A stretch of 64,000 nt of DNA from CBDCFT01 sp965216365 (GCA_965216365.1 CBDCFT010000047.1:16386-80385), one strand, 5' to 3'. Positions 8,524 through 16,951 are shown, counted from the first letter of the stretch. Notes: generated by a model not told the origin, from the letters alone. A program made the numbers and translations.

Positions 8524-8687
8524 CACTTATACCGACGAGTAAAATTCAAATCGTTGAAGATTCAAGATAGAGTATCCATAACGGACGTGATAAACGAACT
8601 CTTGACTATTCTTCAAAAGAAAACATTTTATTTCGTGTGGCGACTTTGTGTTGCATACCGTTTCATCGTAGTGATCGATCATAACCA

Positions 8688-9728
8688 ATGAAGATCCAGG
8701 TTAACGCCAGAAACCGCGCCCATAATTTTGATGGCGTTAGTGGCGACAAAATCCTTAGCCTTGGTTTAAGCAACGCTATCGATTTACCTTATGAATGTGG
8801 AAGCGGGACCTGTGGTACTTGCATAGCGCGCCTAGTGTCCGGGCAAATTACAGATCAGTGGCCGGAAGCCCCCGGAAGAAAGTATCTGAAGCCCAAAAAA
8901 AGTGAGTTTCTGATGTGCCAGTGTGTCGCAGAAACTGATGTGGTGATCGAAGTCGAGAATTATGTCCACACCATGGAGGCTGGCGCCTGTGTGCCTTCTG
9001 CTAGACGTGGTCACGTTAAAACCGCCAAGCTTCTAACGCCTGACGTGATGTTTCTTCAGATATCATTGGACCAGGCACTCGATTTTGATGCTGGCCAATT
9101 TGTATTGGTTCAATTTCCTGAGGTGGTGGGTTTTCGTGGCTGGTCTATGGTGAACTACAAACGCCACGCCGAAATGCTCGATTTTGTTGTCAAAAAAAAA
9201 CCAGGGGGGAATCTGTCTGAATGGATTTTCAGCAATAGCTGCAAAGGTGTAGAAGTTGAACTTTTTGGAGCGTTAGGACGGGCGACTTTTTATCCGAGCC
9301 TATCAAAGAATATTCTTTGTATCGCCGGCGGCAGTGGTATCGCGGGAATGATGTCTATTCTCTCTCGGGCAGCTCAGGATGGCTATTTTACACAAAATAC
9401 TGGGGATATCTTTTTCGGTGTGAATACGATGAAAGACGCATTCTTTCTCGATGAGCTTTCGGATTTTCGTACTCGCTGCGGGGAAAATCTAAATATAGTC
9501 ATTGCCTTATCGGAAGAGGATGCGTCGGTATCGGCTAAGAATGACTATCCACAATTGGTATTCGACCGGGGTTATGTGCATGAAGTAGCTGGTCGTTGTA
9601 TGGAGAACCGCTATGGAAATGTCAGAGCCTATATTGCCGGCCCGGAACCCGTTGTCAACGGATCCATAGGCATGCTGCTACGGGCAAAAGTAACTACTGA
9701 TAATATTCGCTACGACAAATTCAGCTAG
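8688..9728 (+). CDS. msmD: NADH-ferredoxin reductase of methanesulfonate monooxygenase
   Basis: A 346-residue flavin reductase with an N-terminal plant-type [2Fe-2S] domain (C37, C42, C45 and a cysteine in LMCQC near 77-79). A FAD-binding barrel follows (RGWSMVNYKRH near 150, matching the RxYS-type flavin motif) and then an NAD-binding domain (CIAGGSGIAGMMSI). This is the layout of class IB oxygenase reductases, which move electrons from NADH to the Rieske ferredoxin. The size matches the roughly 38-kDa MsmD. No clear ribosome site precedes the ATG. It lies between the two Rieske ferredoxin genes. Confidence 0.8.
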   Translation: MKIQVNARNRAHNFDGVSGDKILSLGLSNAIDLPYECGSGTCGTCIARLVSGQITDQWPEAPGRKYLKPKKSEFLMCQCVAETDVVIEVENYVHTMEAGACVPSARRGHVKTAKLLTPDVMFLQISLDQALDFDAGQFVLVQFPEVVGFRGWSMVNYKRHAEMLDFVVKKKPGGNLSEWIFSNSCKGVEVELFGALGRATFYPSLSKNILCIAGGSGIAGMMSILSRAAQDGYFTQNTGDIFFGVNTMKDAFFLDELSDFRTRCGENLNIVIALSEEDASVSAKNDYPQLVFDRGYVHEVAGRCMENRYGNVRAYIAGPEPVVNGSIGMLLRAKVTTDNIRYDKFS

Positions 9729-9790
9729 TAACAGTTCTATGAATAAAAATAGAGGCCATTTGCAAACTGGAAGATATCCCCGCCAACGGA

Positions 9791-10471
9791 ATGAGGGAAT
9801 TTTACACTGAAGAAGGGTTAAAAGTGCTAATCGCCAACTTCAACGGAGACTATTATGCCTATGGGGGGTTGTGTCCCCATCAGGGAACTTGCCTGGCAGA
9901 GGGGTTTTATAACGGGGCGGTACTCACCTGTCACAAGCATTTGTGGCAATGGGATATCACAACTGGAAAAGCAATTGGTCTCGCCGAAACCCCACTGGAG
10001 CCTTACCTGGTTGAAATAGAAGACGGAGAGATATTTGTGCAACAAGCCGGCTTGCTGAAAATAGCGCAACTGTTTTCGGATATTTCCGGTAATACACGCG
10101 AACGGCTCGAACAACTTACACGCCGCGAGGAGCATGAGGGCGGTAGTATTCTTTATAACATCCGTGATCGCACTGATGATCTCTACATTCTCGAATCAGG
10201 TCGAGTTGAATTTCAAATAGGCCGGGATGACCACGCCAGCGTCGCTGGTTTCATACTACGTAAGGGTGAGGTGTTTGGATGGGCTGCACTCCTTGAACAC
10301 CAACCTATGCGCATCGCAAAAGCTGTCTGCGTGGAAAAATCGGCACTAGTTCGTCTAAATGGCGAAGAAGTCATAAAAGTACTTGAATCCGACCCTGCCT
10401 CCGGTTATCTGGTGATGCGCCAACTTACGACCCTGATAACCAAACATTTAACCTCGTCCGGCGAGCAGTAA
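9791..10471 (+). CDS. Rieske ferredoxin fused to a cyclic-nucleotide-binding-like domain
   Basis: Two-domain protein. The N-terminal part is a Rieske ferredoxin (C28, H30, C47, H50, then LWQW; x16 spacing), closely resembling the msmC product. From about residue 85 a Crp/cNMP-binding-type beta roll follows, with ILYNIRDRTDDLYILESGRV and GEVFGWAALLEHQPMRIAKA. There is no C-terminal DNA-binding helix-turn-helix. The ATG at 9791 is not the natural N-terminus: the same frame is open upstream to a stop at 9740 and encodes IEAICKLEDIPANG, the expected ferredoxin start, but without an ATG, GTG or TTG. An ATG at 9739 is one base out of frame across an A5 run. The gene is therefore frameshifted, uses a rare start, or has a sequence error. 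A redox- or nucleotide-sensing regulator or electron carrier for the msm system is inferred. Confidence 0.7.
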   Translation: MREFYTEEGLKVLIANFNGDYYAYGGLCPHQGTCLAEGFYNGAVLTCHKHLWQWDITTGKAIGLAETPLEPYLVEIEDGEIFVQQAGLLKIAQLFSDISGNTRERLEQLTRREEHEGGSILYNIRDRTDDLYILESGRVEFQIGRDDHASVAGFILRKGEVFGWAALLEHQPMRIAKAVCVEKSALVRLNGEEVIKVLESDPASGYLVMRQLTTLITKHLTSSGEQ

Positions 10472-10818
10472 GCCCACTATCAAAGTGTTTAGTTTTAATA
10501 CTAACAAACTTGCGGGTCTACCTGAATTTTGCAAGATGGGGGAACCGGACGCTTGTAATATACTCCGCCTGTGGATATGTCAATTCCAATGAAGTCCTCT
10601 AATGATTGAATGGAACAATAACAGCAGTGTTCAGACAATTTGTAAGAATCGATGTGAGCAAGCCGCATCTTAAAAAACCTTTGAGTCCATGTATTGTCAG
10701 AGTTTAAACATGATAGCAATGAGTAGTAGCTTTCACGCTGGAAAAAGTATAGAGACAGTCGGTTTTAGGGGATGTATCAAACCCATCGAGCGGCCTACGG
10801 ACGTGGTTAACGCCGGGT

Positions 10819-10833
10819 TGAACTCCGAGTTCA
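10819..10833. promoter_or_regulatory. Palindrome TGAACTC-C-GAGTTCA
   Basis: Perfect 7-nt arms around one base, about 270 nt upstream of the importer binding-protein gene. Operator-like in form; the binding protein is unknown. Confidence 0.3.
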
Positions 10834-10961
10834 GCGCACAATGGTTGATTGAAGAATGATTACGCTCAAGCCAAATTCGCCGTGACAATTATCGTCAAGC
10901 GGTAAAATTAACTGTGTTTGTTGCATACTGCTCCGAAGTATTTTGATAGATCGAACCAATC

Positions 10962-10983
10962 AAATCATTGAATTGAATGATTT
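10962..10983. promoter_or_regulatory. 22-bp near-palindrome AAATCATT-N6-AATGATTT, possible operator
   Basis: Perfect 8-nt arms with a 6-nt centre (GAATTG). It abuts the presumed -35 region of the importer promoter (TTTACA 10982-10987, TATAAT 11008-11013). A regulator bound here would control the binding protein and the four transporter genes. Confidence 0.4.
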
Positions 10984-11013
10984 TACAAATGACGCGGATT
11001 CGGTTGATATAAT
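10982..11013 (+). promoter_or_regulatory. Predicted promoter of the ABC importer operon
   Basis: A perfect TATAAT -10 box at 11008-11013 with TTTACA at 10982-10987. The 20-nt spacer is longer than ideal, as in activator-dependent (MerR-like) promoters, so a regulator may be needed. Confidence 0.35.
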
Positions 11014-11099
11014 CCGTCTAGCGATGATGTCACACATAAGAATGAATTCTGTTTCAATTCGCTAGTTGTCAAAAACCAAGCTAGAGAGGAGATCATATA

Positions 11100-12227
11100 A
11101 TGTTTAAGAAGAATTCCCGCTCGATAACTTCAGCTGCTGCTGGATTGACTGCGTTAATTTTCGCTGTAGCACAACCCGCGATAGCGGAAGTTGATTTCGG
11201 TAGCGAAGGCGAAGCTGTCAATCTGGTAATAGGGTACCAACCGTACTACACCGAATCATGGTCTGGGGTAATCAACAACGGCAAGCAACTATGGAAAAAT
11301 TATCTGCCGGAAGGATCCACTGCCGAGTTCCAGATCGGTCTGCAAGGCTCGGTGATCGTAAACGCGATGACCGGTGAAAAGCAACATATCGGTTACATGG
11401 GCGATATGCCCGCTATCGCCTCAACGTTCAGAAACATTAAAGAACGTGGGGGAACGGACATTCGCATCGTGTCGGTACTCGGAACATCGAAGCAACAGTG
11501 TAATATCTTTCTGGTGCGTAACGACGCTCCCGAATTCGCTAACGGAAGCGAAGCCGTAAAGTGGATGGATGGCAAAGTCACCTCCGCTCCACACGGTGCA
11601 TGTACTGACCGGTTCGCACGTTTGGCGTTTCAACAAGCCGGGATCGAACCGAAAAGTTATCTCAATCAAAATATTGAAGTTATCACGACAAACTTCCGCG
11701 CAGGAAAACTCGATGCCGCGGCTATCTGGGAACCCACAGCTTCCAAAATCGTAAAAGCTGGCATCGCACGCCGTGGCGCCAGCGGTGAAGATTTTGATGC
11801 ATTGGACGGTGGCTTCATGGTGATGTTAAACGACTTGATTCAACAACGGCCGGACGTGCATAAAGCATGGCTGGAAGCGGAATTGGACGCTCAGTTGTTC
11901 ATGGCCGACCCAGCAAACGCTGATGCAGTGGCAGAAATGGCGGCAGCCCAAACCGAGAAAATCGACACGGAAGTATTGAAACATTCATTGTATGGCGGTT
12001 GGCCGGCCAATCAAGGCGGTGGTGAAGTCAAAGTTCAATTGGACTTCGTTATTAACGACCGTGTGCAAAGTCTACTTAATGACGCAACCGCGTTTTTGTA
12101 CAGCTTACCGAAGAAACCCGCAGCCGCAGCTTCAGTACGTGAAGAAGCCATTATGGACGGCGTTGCACGGCGAATTCTGGAAGAACGTGGACTGTCCAGC
12201 CCACTAGGTGTAGTTAAGGCTCAATAA
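11100..12227 (+). CDS. msmE: Periplasmic substrate-binding protein of a methanesulfonate-type ABC importer
   Basis: A 375-residue NitT/TauT-family binding protein. A signal peptide ends near residue 30 (cleavage likely after AIA). The mature domain has family-like segments: VNLVIGYQPYY, then IGYMGDMPAIASTFRN, and a second lobe with NFRAGKLDAAAIWEPTASK. This group binds sulfonates, nitrate or related anions. It directly follows the msm oxygenase genes and precedes two permease/ATPase pairs, matching the msmE position in known methanesulfonate transport operons. The start has AGAGGAG upstream. A hairpin after the gene may lower expression of the membrane genes relative to this protein. Substrate is inferred from context. 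Confidence 0.75.
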   Translation: MFKKNSRSITSAAAGLTALIFAVAQPAIAEVDFGSEGEAVNLVIGYQPYYTESWSGVINNGKQLWKNYLPEGSTAEFQIGLQGSVIVNAMTGEKQHIGYMGDMPAIASTFRNIKERGGTDIRIVSVLGTSKQQCNIFLVRNDAPEFANGSEAVKWMDGKVTSAPHGACTDRFARLAFQQAGIEPKSYLNQNIEVITTNFRAGKLDAAAIWEPTASKIVKAGIARRGASGEDFDALDGGFMVMLNDLIQQRPDVHKAWLEAELDAQLFMADPANADAVAEMAAAQTEKIDTEVLKHSLYGGWPANQGGGEVKVQLDFVINDRVQSLLNDATAFLYSLPKKPAAAASVREEAIMDGVARRILEERGLSSPLGVVKAQ

Positions 12228-12307
12228 CGGGAAGATGTTGAATCGTTAGGTAGTAACAAGTACACGCGGGTTATTATTACGAAAGCGTGACTTGCCAAGG
12301 TGCATTC

Positions 12308-12332
12308 GAAGGGGGCGCGTATCGTCCCCTTC
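12308..12332 (+). terminator. Hairpin after msmE, partial terminator
   Basis: GAAGGGG / CCCCTTC with an 11-nt loop, followed by TTTCAT. It lies between the binding protein gene and the first permease. A weak terminator here is a common way to keep the binding protein in excess. Confidence 0.45.
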
Positions 12333-12408
12333 TTTCATCGCGTAGTTTCTTGAATACAGAATCGGTAACCTGGGGTTTTATGTCCATTTTCGCAGTCGCC
12401 TTCAATCC

Positions 12409-13299
12409 ATGAGCGAACAATCAAGCAATCCGGCCATGACAAATTCCACCAAAGTGGAATTTACTGCCAGCCAAATGTTCTGGTCGCGATTTAAAAAACG
12501 CCTGGGTACTTCCTCGCCATATCTGTTAGTGGGCGGCATAGCGCTGTGGTTGTTCCTATGGTGGACCGCCTCAGAGTGGCTATTGTTACCGCGTTTCGAA
12601 AAAATGCCCGGCCCCGTTGCAGTGTTGAAAGAGTTCTTCTCTCCCGAACCCTTTACCGGTATATCCATCTTTACTCAGGAACTTTACGAACACATCTGGG
12701 CGAGTTGTCGACGCATTTTTATCGCATTCGGCATCGCTACCTGTGTCGGGGTACCATTGGGGTTATTTATGGGTTGGTCACAAAAGTTTCGCGACTACAC
12801 GTTTCCTATACTGGAAGTGTTACGGCCAATCCCAATTCTGGCTTGGGTACCACTCGCTATCTTGATGTTTGCCGGTTTCGAAGGCCCGGTGATTTTTCTC
12901 GCCACTCTAGCATCACTATTCGTGACCACACTAAACACAATGCTAGGTGTGGATTCAATCGACGAATCTTATTTTCGTGCGGCTGGTTGTCTTGGCTCGA
13001 AACCCAAAGACATTTTTTTTAATGTCGTCGTTCCCGGCGCCCTGCCATTTATTTTTACTGGATTGCAAATCAGTATTGGTGTCGCATGGTTCTCCCTGGT
13101 AGCCGCAGAGATGGTGTCAGGTGATTACGGACTCGGTTATCTGATACTCGATGCCTACATGAATAATGTCAGCGTACCCATGGTCATTGGCATGATTACA
13201 CTGGGATTTGTTGGGTGGATCACATCGGTCATCGTGCGCACTATCGGCAATCGCCTGATGCAATGGCGCACCCGTGCACTTGCGGCGGAGCAACGCTAA
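12409..13299 (+). CDS. ABC importer permease (SsuC/TauC-like), first copy
   Basis: A 296-residue inner-membrane permease with six predicted spans after a charged N-terminus. The EAA-type loop that contacts the ATPase is seen in YFRAAGCLGSKPKDIFFNVVVPGALPFIFTG (near residues 186-216; only the pattern A-A-x-x-x-G matters). It is most like sulfonate/taurine/nitrate permeases. Its stop overlaps the start of the first ATPase gene by one base (TAATG). Together with the second permease it probably forms a heterodimeric channel. Confidence 0.8.
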   Translation: MSEQSSNPAMTNSTKVEFTASQMFWSRFKKRLGTSSPYLLVGGIALWLFLWWTASEWLLLPRFEKMPGPVAVLKEFFSPEPFTGISIFTQELYEHIWASCRRIFIAFGIATCVGVPLGLFMGWSQKFRDYTFPILEVLRPIPILAWVPLAILMFAGFEGPVIFLATLASLFVTTLNTMLGVDSIDESYFRAAGCLGSKPKDIFFNVVVPGALPFIFTGLQISIGVAWFSLVAAEMVSGDYGLGYLILDAYMNNVSVPMVIGMITLGFVGWITSVIVRTIGNRLMQWRTRALAAEQR

Positions 13300-14150
13300 T
13301 GGACGCCAAAGTGACGAGTGGCACTGCTACAAAAGGTGCGATCAGCATTCGCAACGTAACCAAGATTTACGACCCGGAAGGTGTCAATGTTTTAGCGGTC
13401 GATAATTGCTCGCTGGAAATCGCTGCAGGTGAAGTGTGCATGATTGTTGGGCCATCGGGTTGTGGTAAAACCACGTTACTCAATGCAATTGCGGGATTTC
13501 ACTCCATCACCTTAGGCGAGATTCTCCTCGATGGAGAAGTATTGTGCGGCGAGCATAAACCCCTGGCCGAACAAGGAGCGGATAGAGTCGTCGTATTTCA
13601 AAACGGTGCATTGTTTCCGTGGAAAACTCTCGCTGACAACGTCGCCTACGGGCCGATGGTACAAGGCGTGCTAAGCAAATCGGAAGCGCGCGAGAAGGCT
13701 TATCACATGTTAGCGGAAGCGGGACTCTCCGATGTTGGCGACAAGTACCCTGGTGAAGTATCGTCAGGGATGGCGCGCCGTGCCGAGATTGTGCGCGCAC
13801 TGATAAATGATCCTAAAGTATTGTTGCTGGATGAACCTTATCGTGCAATGGACGCCTTAACTAAATCCATCATGCATGAATCATTATTAGAAATGTATGA
13901 TCGCACTAAGGTCACGATTTTCTTTATCACCCACGATTTGGAAGAAGCGATATTTCTAGGTGACCGCGTTGTAGTCATGACAACTCGTCCGTGCAAATCG
14001 AAGAAAATCGTTGATGTCAAAATCCCTCGTCCGCGAGATTTTCACACGCTATCATCGGAAGAATTTCGCTTATTGCTCGAAGAAACCAGCGAAGCCGTGC
14101 ATGAGGAAGCGATAAAAGCCTTTGAAGCGGGCGAAAGGGAAATGGCCTAG
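13299..14150 (+). CDS. ABC importer ATPase, first copy (degenerate signature motif)
   Basis: A 283-residue SsuB/TauB-like ATPase. Walker A is GPSGCGKT (51-58), the Q-loop is VFQNGALFPW with Q101, Walker B is VLLLDEP with D178-E179, and the switch histidine is H212 in THDLEEA. The signature motif is VSSGM (154-158) where the family has LSGGQ or LSGGM. The start at 13299 overlaps the permease stop and gives the normal family length. Its partner ATPase has an intact signature but lacks the switch histidine, so the two look complementary. Confidence 0.8.
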   Translation: MDAKVTSGTATKGAISIRNVTKIYDPEGVNVLAVDNCSLEIAAGEVCMIVGPSGCGKTTLLNAIAGFHSITLGEILLDGEVLCGEHKPLAEQGADRVVVFQNGALFPWKTLADNVAYGPMVQGVLSKSEAREKAYHMLAEAGLSDVGDKYPGEVSSGMARRAEIVRALINDPKVLLLDEPYRAMDALTKSIMHESLLEMYDRTKVTIFFITHDLEEAIFLGDRVVVMTTRPCKSKKIVDVKIPRPRDFHTLSSEEFRLLLEETSEAVHEEAIKAFEAGEREMA

Positions 14151-14196
14151 CAAGACAAAAACTAATAGATGTAAAAAGACCAAATATAATTTTACA

Positions 14197-15057
14197 ATGG
14201 CAATTGCGGCAGCACAAAGCGCTCACGATTCAACGGCAAAACTACGTCGTACGCGTTGGCAAAAACTGCGACAGAATAAAAAGTTATGGCGCGGCCTAAC
14301 AGCGGGCGCTGTCCTTTTGGCGTTGTGGGAAATCGGTTCTCGTTGGGACGAATGGTTTGAATATACCCTGCCCTTCATCGGTTTGATTCCAGCGCCGACT
14401 GCGGTACTCAAAGCATGGGCTGAAGTCATACCTCTGTGGGGTTACTGGGAAAGCTGGTACTTGAGCTTTAAACGAGTCTTGTTTGGTTTCATTGCCGCGC
14501 AACTAATCGGTATACCCTTCGGGCTATTCCTGGCAGTTAATCGCTACTTTAGAGAATTATTTTTTCCACCGTTTGAAATTCTTCGACCAATTCCTCCACT
14601 TGCATGGGTTCCGGCGTCGCTCATTTTCTGGCCAACTAACGAGATGTCGATTGCCTTTGTCACATTCCTCGGTGCATTTTTTACTATTGTCATCAACGTA
14701 CTCGGCGGTGCGCGTAATATCGATATACGACTCATGCGGGCAGCACAATCCATGGGTGCAACCAAGTGGACATTGTTCTGGAAGATTGTTTTGCCCGGAA
14801 CCTTACCCTCAATCTTTACCGGAGCAGCGGTCGGTATGGGCATCACATGGGAAGTGGTGTTAGCTGCAGAAATGATTTCAGGTGGTGGTACACAAGGCGG
14901 TGGCGGCCTCGGCTTTTTTATCTGGAACTCTTACATGGGTGGTTCACTGGAACAAATCGTTGTCGGAATGATTAGCATCGGTATCGCCGGCTACCTTTCC
15001 AGTAGCCTTATCCGTTGGTTGGGTGATCGCTCCATGCCCTGGCGCAAACTTTTCTAG
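14197..15057 (+). CDS. ABC importer permease (SsuC/TauC-like), second copy
   Basis: A 286-residue permease with six spans, related to the upstream permease but clearly diverged. The coupling loop is near MRAAQSMGATKWTLFWKIV (about residue 180). A glycine-rich insertion (SGGGTQGGGGLGF) lies in the last periplasmic part, where the first permease has SGDYGLGY. The ATG at 14197 gives normal length; an upstream frame to 14122 would overlap the ATPase and add a lysine-rich stretch unlike the family. Likely partner of the first permease in a heteromeric importer. Confidence 0.8.
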   Translation: MAIAAAQSAHDSTAKLRRTRWQKLRQNKKLWRGLTAGAVLLALWEIGSRWDEWFEYTLPFIGLIPAPTAVLKAWAEVIPLWGYWESWYLSFKRVLFGFIAAQLIGIPFGLFLAVNRYFRELFFPPFEILRPIPPLAWVPASLIFWPTNEMSIAFVTFLGAFFTIVINVLGGARNIDIRLMRAAQSMGATKWTLFWKIVLPGTLPSIFTGAAVGMGITWEVVLAAEMISGGGTQGGGGLGFFIWNSYMGGSLEQIVVGMISIGIAGYLSSSLIRWLGDRSMPWRKLF

Positions 15058-15077
15058 GACGAATATCTATATTCAAC

Positions 15078-15917
15078 ATGAACAGTAATATCGGACACGT
15101 CGTACTGAAAAACGTCAACAAAGGTTATGGCGAAGAGTGGGACTGGGCTGACGTCATATTCGATATGACTATGGATTTACCGGCGGGAAAACTCACCGCT
15201 ATTGTCGGACCTTCCGGCTGCGGTAAATCAACACTGGTTAATCTGATAGCCGGGTTTGAGCAAGCTGATTCGGGTGAAATCACCATTGATGGTGAGCCAA
15301 TAACCGGACCCTCGAAAGACCGTATTGTTGTGTTCCAGGAAACCGCATTAATGCCGTGGTTAACAACTTACCAAAACACGGTATTTGGTCCCAAAATTCG
15401 CGGTGATATGAGCGATTCCGAAATTCAGTCCGAAGCAAATCGTTTGCTCGAGAAAGTAGGCCTCACCGATTTTAAAGAAAAATATCCCATACAACTTTCC
15501 GGTGGCATGCAACGACGTGCTGAACTCGCGCGCGCGTTAATGAACAAGCCCAAAGTCTTGATTATGGACGAACCCTTCCGTGGATTGGACGCCATGACGC
15601 GGGAATTGATGCAGGAATTTTTTCTGCGCTTATTCGAAGAGACCGGCACGACGAATTTATTTGTTACCTCAGAAATTGAAGAAGCGGTGTTTCTAGCCGA
15701 TCGTTTGATCATTTTGTCTAATACACCAACTAGTGTGAAAGAACTTCTTACTATCGACCTGCCCCGTCCGCGAGAACCCGGCACGATGGGAACACAACAG
15801 GCTTTTGAATACAAAAAACAAGCGCTGGAAATCCTGCATGAAGAAGCCATGAAAAGTTTCACCACACAAACTGCTTCCGAAAGACAGGCAATGCAAGCTG
15901 CAATGAATCGTAGCTAA
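15078..15917 (+). CDS. ABC importer ATPase, second copy (switch histidine replaced)
   Basis: A 279-residue ATPase of the SsuB/TauB group. Walker A is GPSGCGKS (44-51), the Q-loop is VFQETALMPW, the signature is an intact LSGGM (140-144), and Walker B is VLIMDEP (D164-E165). The switch-loop histidine is replaced: the sequence is VTSEIEEA with S198 where THDIEEA is expected. In a heterodimer with the first ATPase this would leave one complete and one impaired ATP site. It begins 21 nt after the second permease. Confidence 0.8.
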   Translation: MNSNIGHVVLKNVNKGYGEEWDWADVIFDMTMDLPAGKLTAIVGPSGCGKSTLVNLIAGFEQADSGEITIDGEPITGPSKDRIVVFQETALMPWLTTYQNTVFGPKIRGDMSDSEIQSEANRLLEKVGLTDFKEKYPIQLSGGMQRRAELARALMNKPKVLIMDEPFRGLDAMTRELMQEFFLRLFEETGTTNLFVTSEIEEAVFLADRLIILSNTPTSVKELLTIDLPRPREPGTMGTQQAFEYKKQALEILHEEAMKSFTTQTASERQAMQAAMNRS

Positions 15918-15984
15918 TAAGATACCGCCCTATCTCTCCGGGGAAACTCATACTAAAACCGGAGACCCCACTGGACCTACAATC

Positions 15985-16188
15985 ATGGATTTGCTCGACT
16001 CCCTGATTCAACGCCCGGTTTTCATCACCCTCGCAATATCTGGCGCCATACTCGCCACTGTCGGCAACATTACGTTGCAACGCGCGTCGCAACGATATAA
16101 AAGCACCGGAAAATTTATTTTGCGCTTGGGCTACGCACTCGCCTGGTGTAGTGTTGCGATTTTTATTATTGCCGGTTTTCGTGCTTAA
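15985..16188 (+). CDS. Small membrane protein of unknown function
   Basis: A 67-residue protein with two hydrophobic segments (about 13-30 and 47-65) and a basic middle (QRASQRYKST). I do not recognise it. It starts with ATG, with only a weak ribosome site, and ends 8 nt before the next ABC ATPase gene, so it probably belongs to that operon. Confidence 0.5.
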   Translation: MDLLDSLIQRPVFITLAISGAILATVGNITLQRASQRYKSTGKFILRLGYALAWCSVAIFIIAGFRA

Positions 16189-16195
16189 TCAACGA

Positions 16196-16951
16196 ATGTC
16201 AGCCATAACACCCTTTATCGAAGTCGACAATCTGACCATGCAATTCGACGACCGTAAAGCGCTGAATAATATTTCGTTTAACGTACCGCAAAGCAGCATT
16301 ACCGGCCTACTCGGTCCCAATGGCGCAGGCAAGTCCACAACCATGAGAATACTTTCCGGTTGTTTATTACCTAGTGAAGGTGATGCGCGAATTTGCGGCA
16401 TCGATGTGGTGAAGTCCCGACGCGAAGCGCAAAGTTGTTTAGGCTATTTACCGGAAGCGGCCAGTGGATTTGGTAATTTAACCATCGCGGAATTTTTACG
16501 CTTTTGCGGTGAGGCTCGTGGCATCACAGAAGAAGGACTTACTAATCGCCTGTACGAACTCTGCGAGCAAGTGTCTCTCACAGGAGAAATTAATACGCCG
16601 TTACGTAAACTGTCAAAAGGGTGGCGGCAACGGGCATGGCTCGCACAAAGCCTGTTGCACGACCCGGCAGTATTAATACTTGATGAACCTACCGACGGAT
16701 TAGATCCTAATCAAAAAGAAAACATACGCCAGCTGATTCGTGAGCGGGCGACAACCAAAGCCGTTCTCATCTCTACGCATATTCTCGAGGAAGCGGAATG
16801 GTTGTGCGATCACATTATTATTATGAAGCAAGGCGAGATAGTTACAAATCAACCGACCACGCAACTTACCGATGAAAACCATCGCCTTGAATCGTTTTTT
16901 TCCAGGGTTACACAAGATAATGAACCCACAATGAATTCTTCAGCGATTTGA
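16196..16951 (+). CDS. ABC-2 type transporter ATPase (GldA-like)
   Basis: A 251-residue ABC exporter ATPase. Walker A is GPNGAGKST, the signature is LSKGWRQR (the form typical of GldA/CcmA-like ATPases), Walker B is LILDEPTDGLD, and the switch region is ISTHILEEAE. The ATG at 16196 removes an unlikely hydrophobic extension and lies just after the small membrane protein gene. The next gene overlaps its stop by 4 nt (TTGA) and encodes the fused permease/GldG-like partner. In gliding bacteroidetes this set drives motility; in proteobacteria its role is not established. Confidence 0.85.
   Translation: MSAITPFIEVDNLTMQFDDRKALNNISFNVPQSSITGLLGPNGAGKSTTMRILSGCLLPSEGDARICGIDVVKSRREAQSCLGYLPEAASGFGNLTIAEFLRFCGEARGITEEGLTNRLYELCEQVSLTGEINTPLRKLSKGWRQRAWLAQSLLHDPAVLILDEPTDGLDPNQKENIRQLIRERATTKAVLISTHILEEAEWLCDHIIIMKQGEIVTNQPTTQLTDENHRLESFFSRVTQDNEPTMNSSAI

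Larger units (their letters stand above)
10472..11099. other. Long intergenic region between the msm oxygenase genes and the ABC importer
   Basis: This is 628 nt with no convincing gene. It holds two palindromes (10819-10833 and 10962-10983), a promoter-like -10 box at 11008-11013, and a strong ribosome site AGAGGAG just before the importer gene. A small cysteine-containing open frame on the minus strand (10501-10719) has no supporting signal. The region probably carries the regulation of the importer operon. Confidence 0.5.

Noticed and set aside
10501..10719. A 72-codon open frame on the minus strand in the msm intergenic region
   Set aside because: No ribosome site, no family likeness and unusual composition; it lies in a likely regulatory gap.
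12546..13022. A 158-codon open frame within the first permease gene
   Set aside because: Same strand, different frame; the permease frame has the conserved coupling loop and spans.
15425..15865. A 146-codon open frame opposite the second importer ATPase
   Set aside because: Antisense to a gene with intact ABC motifs; Ser/Arg-rich composition is typical of a shadow frame.
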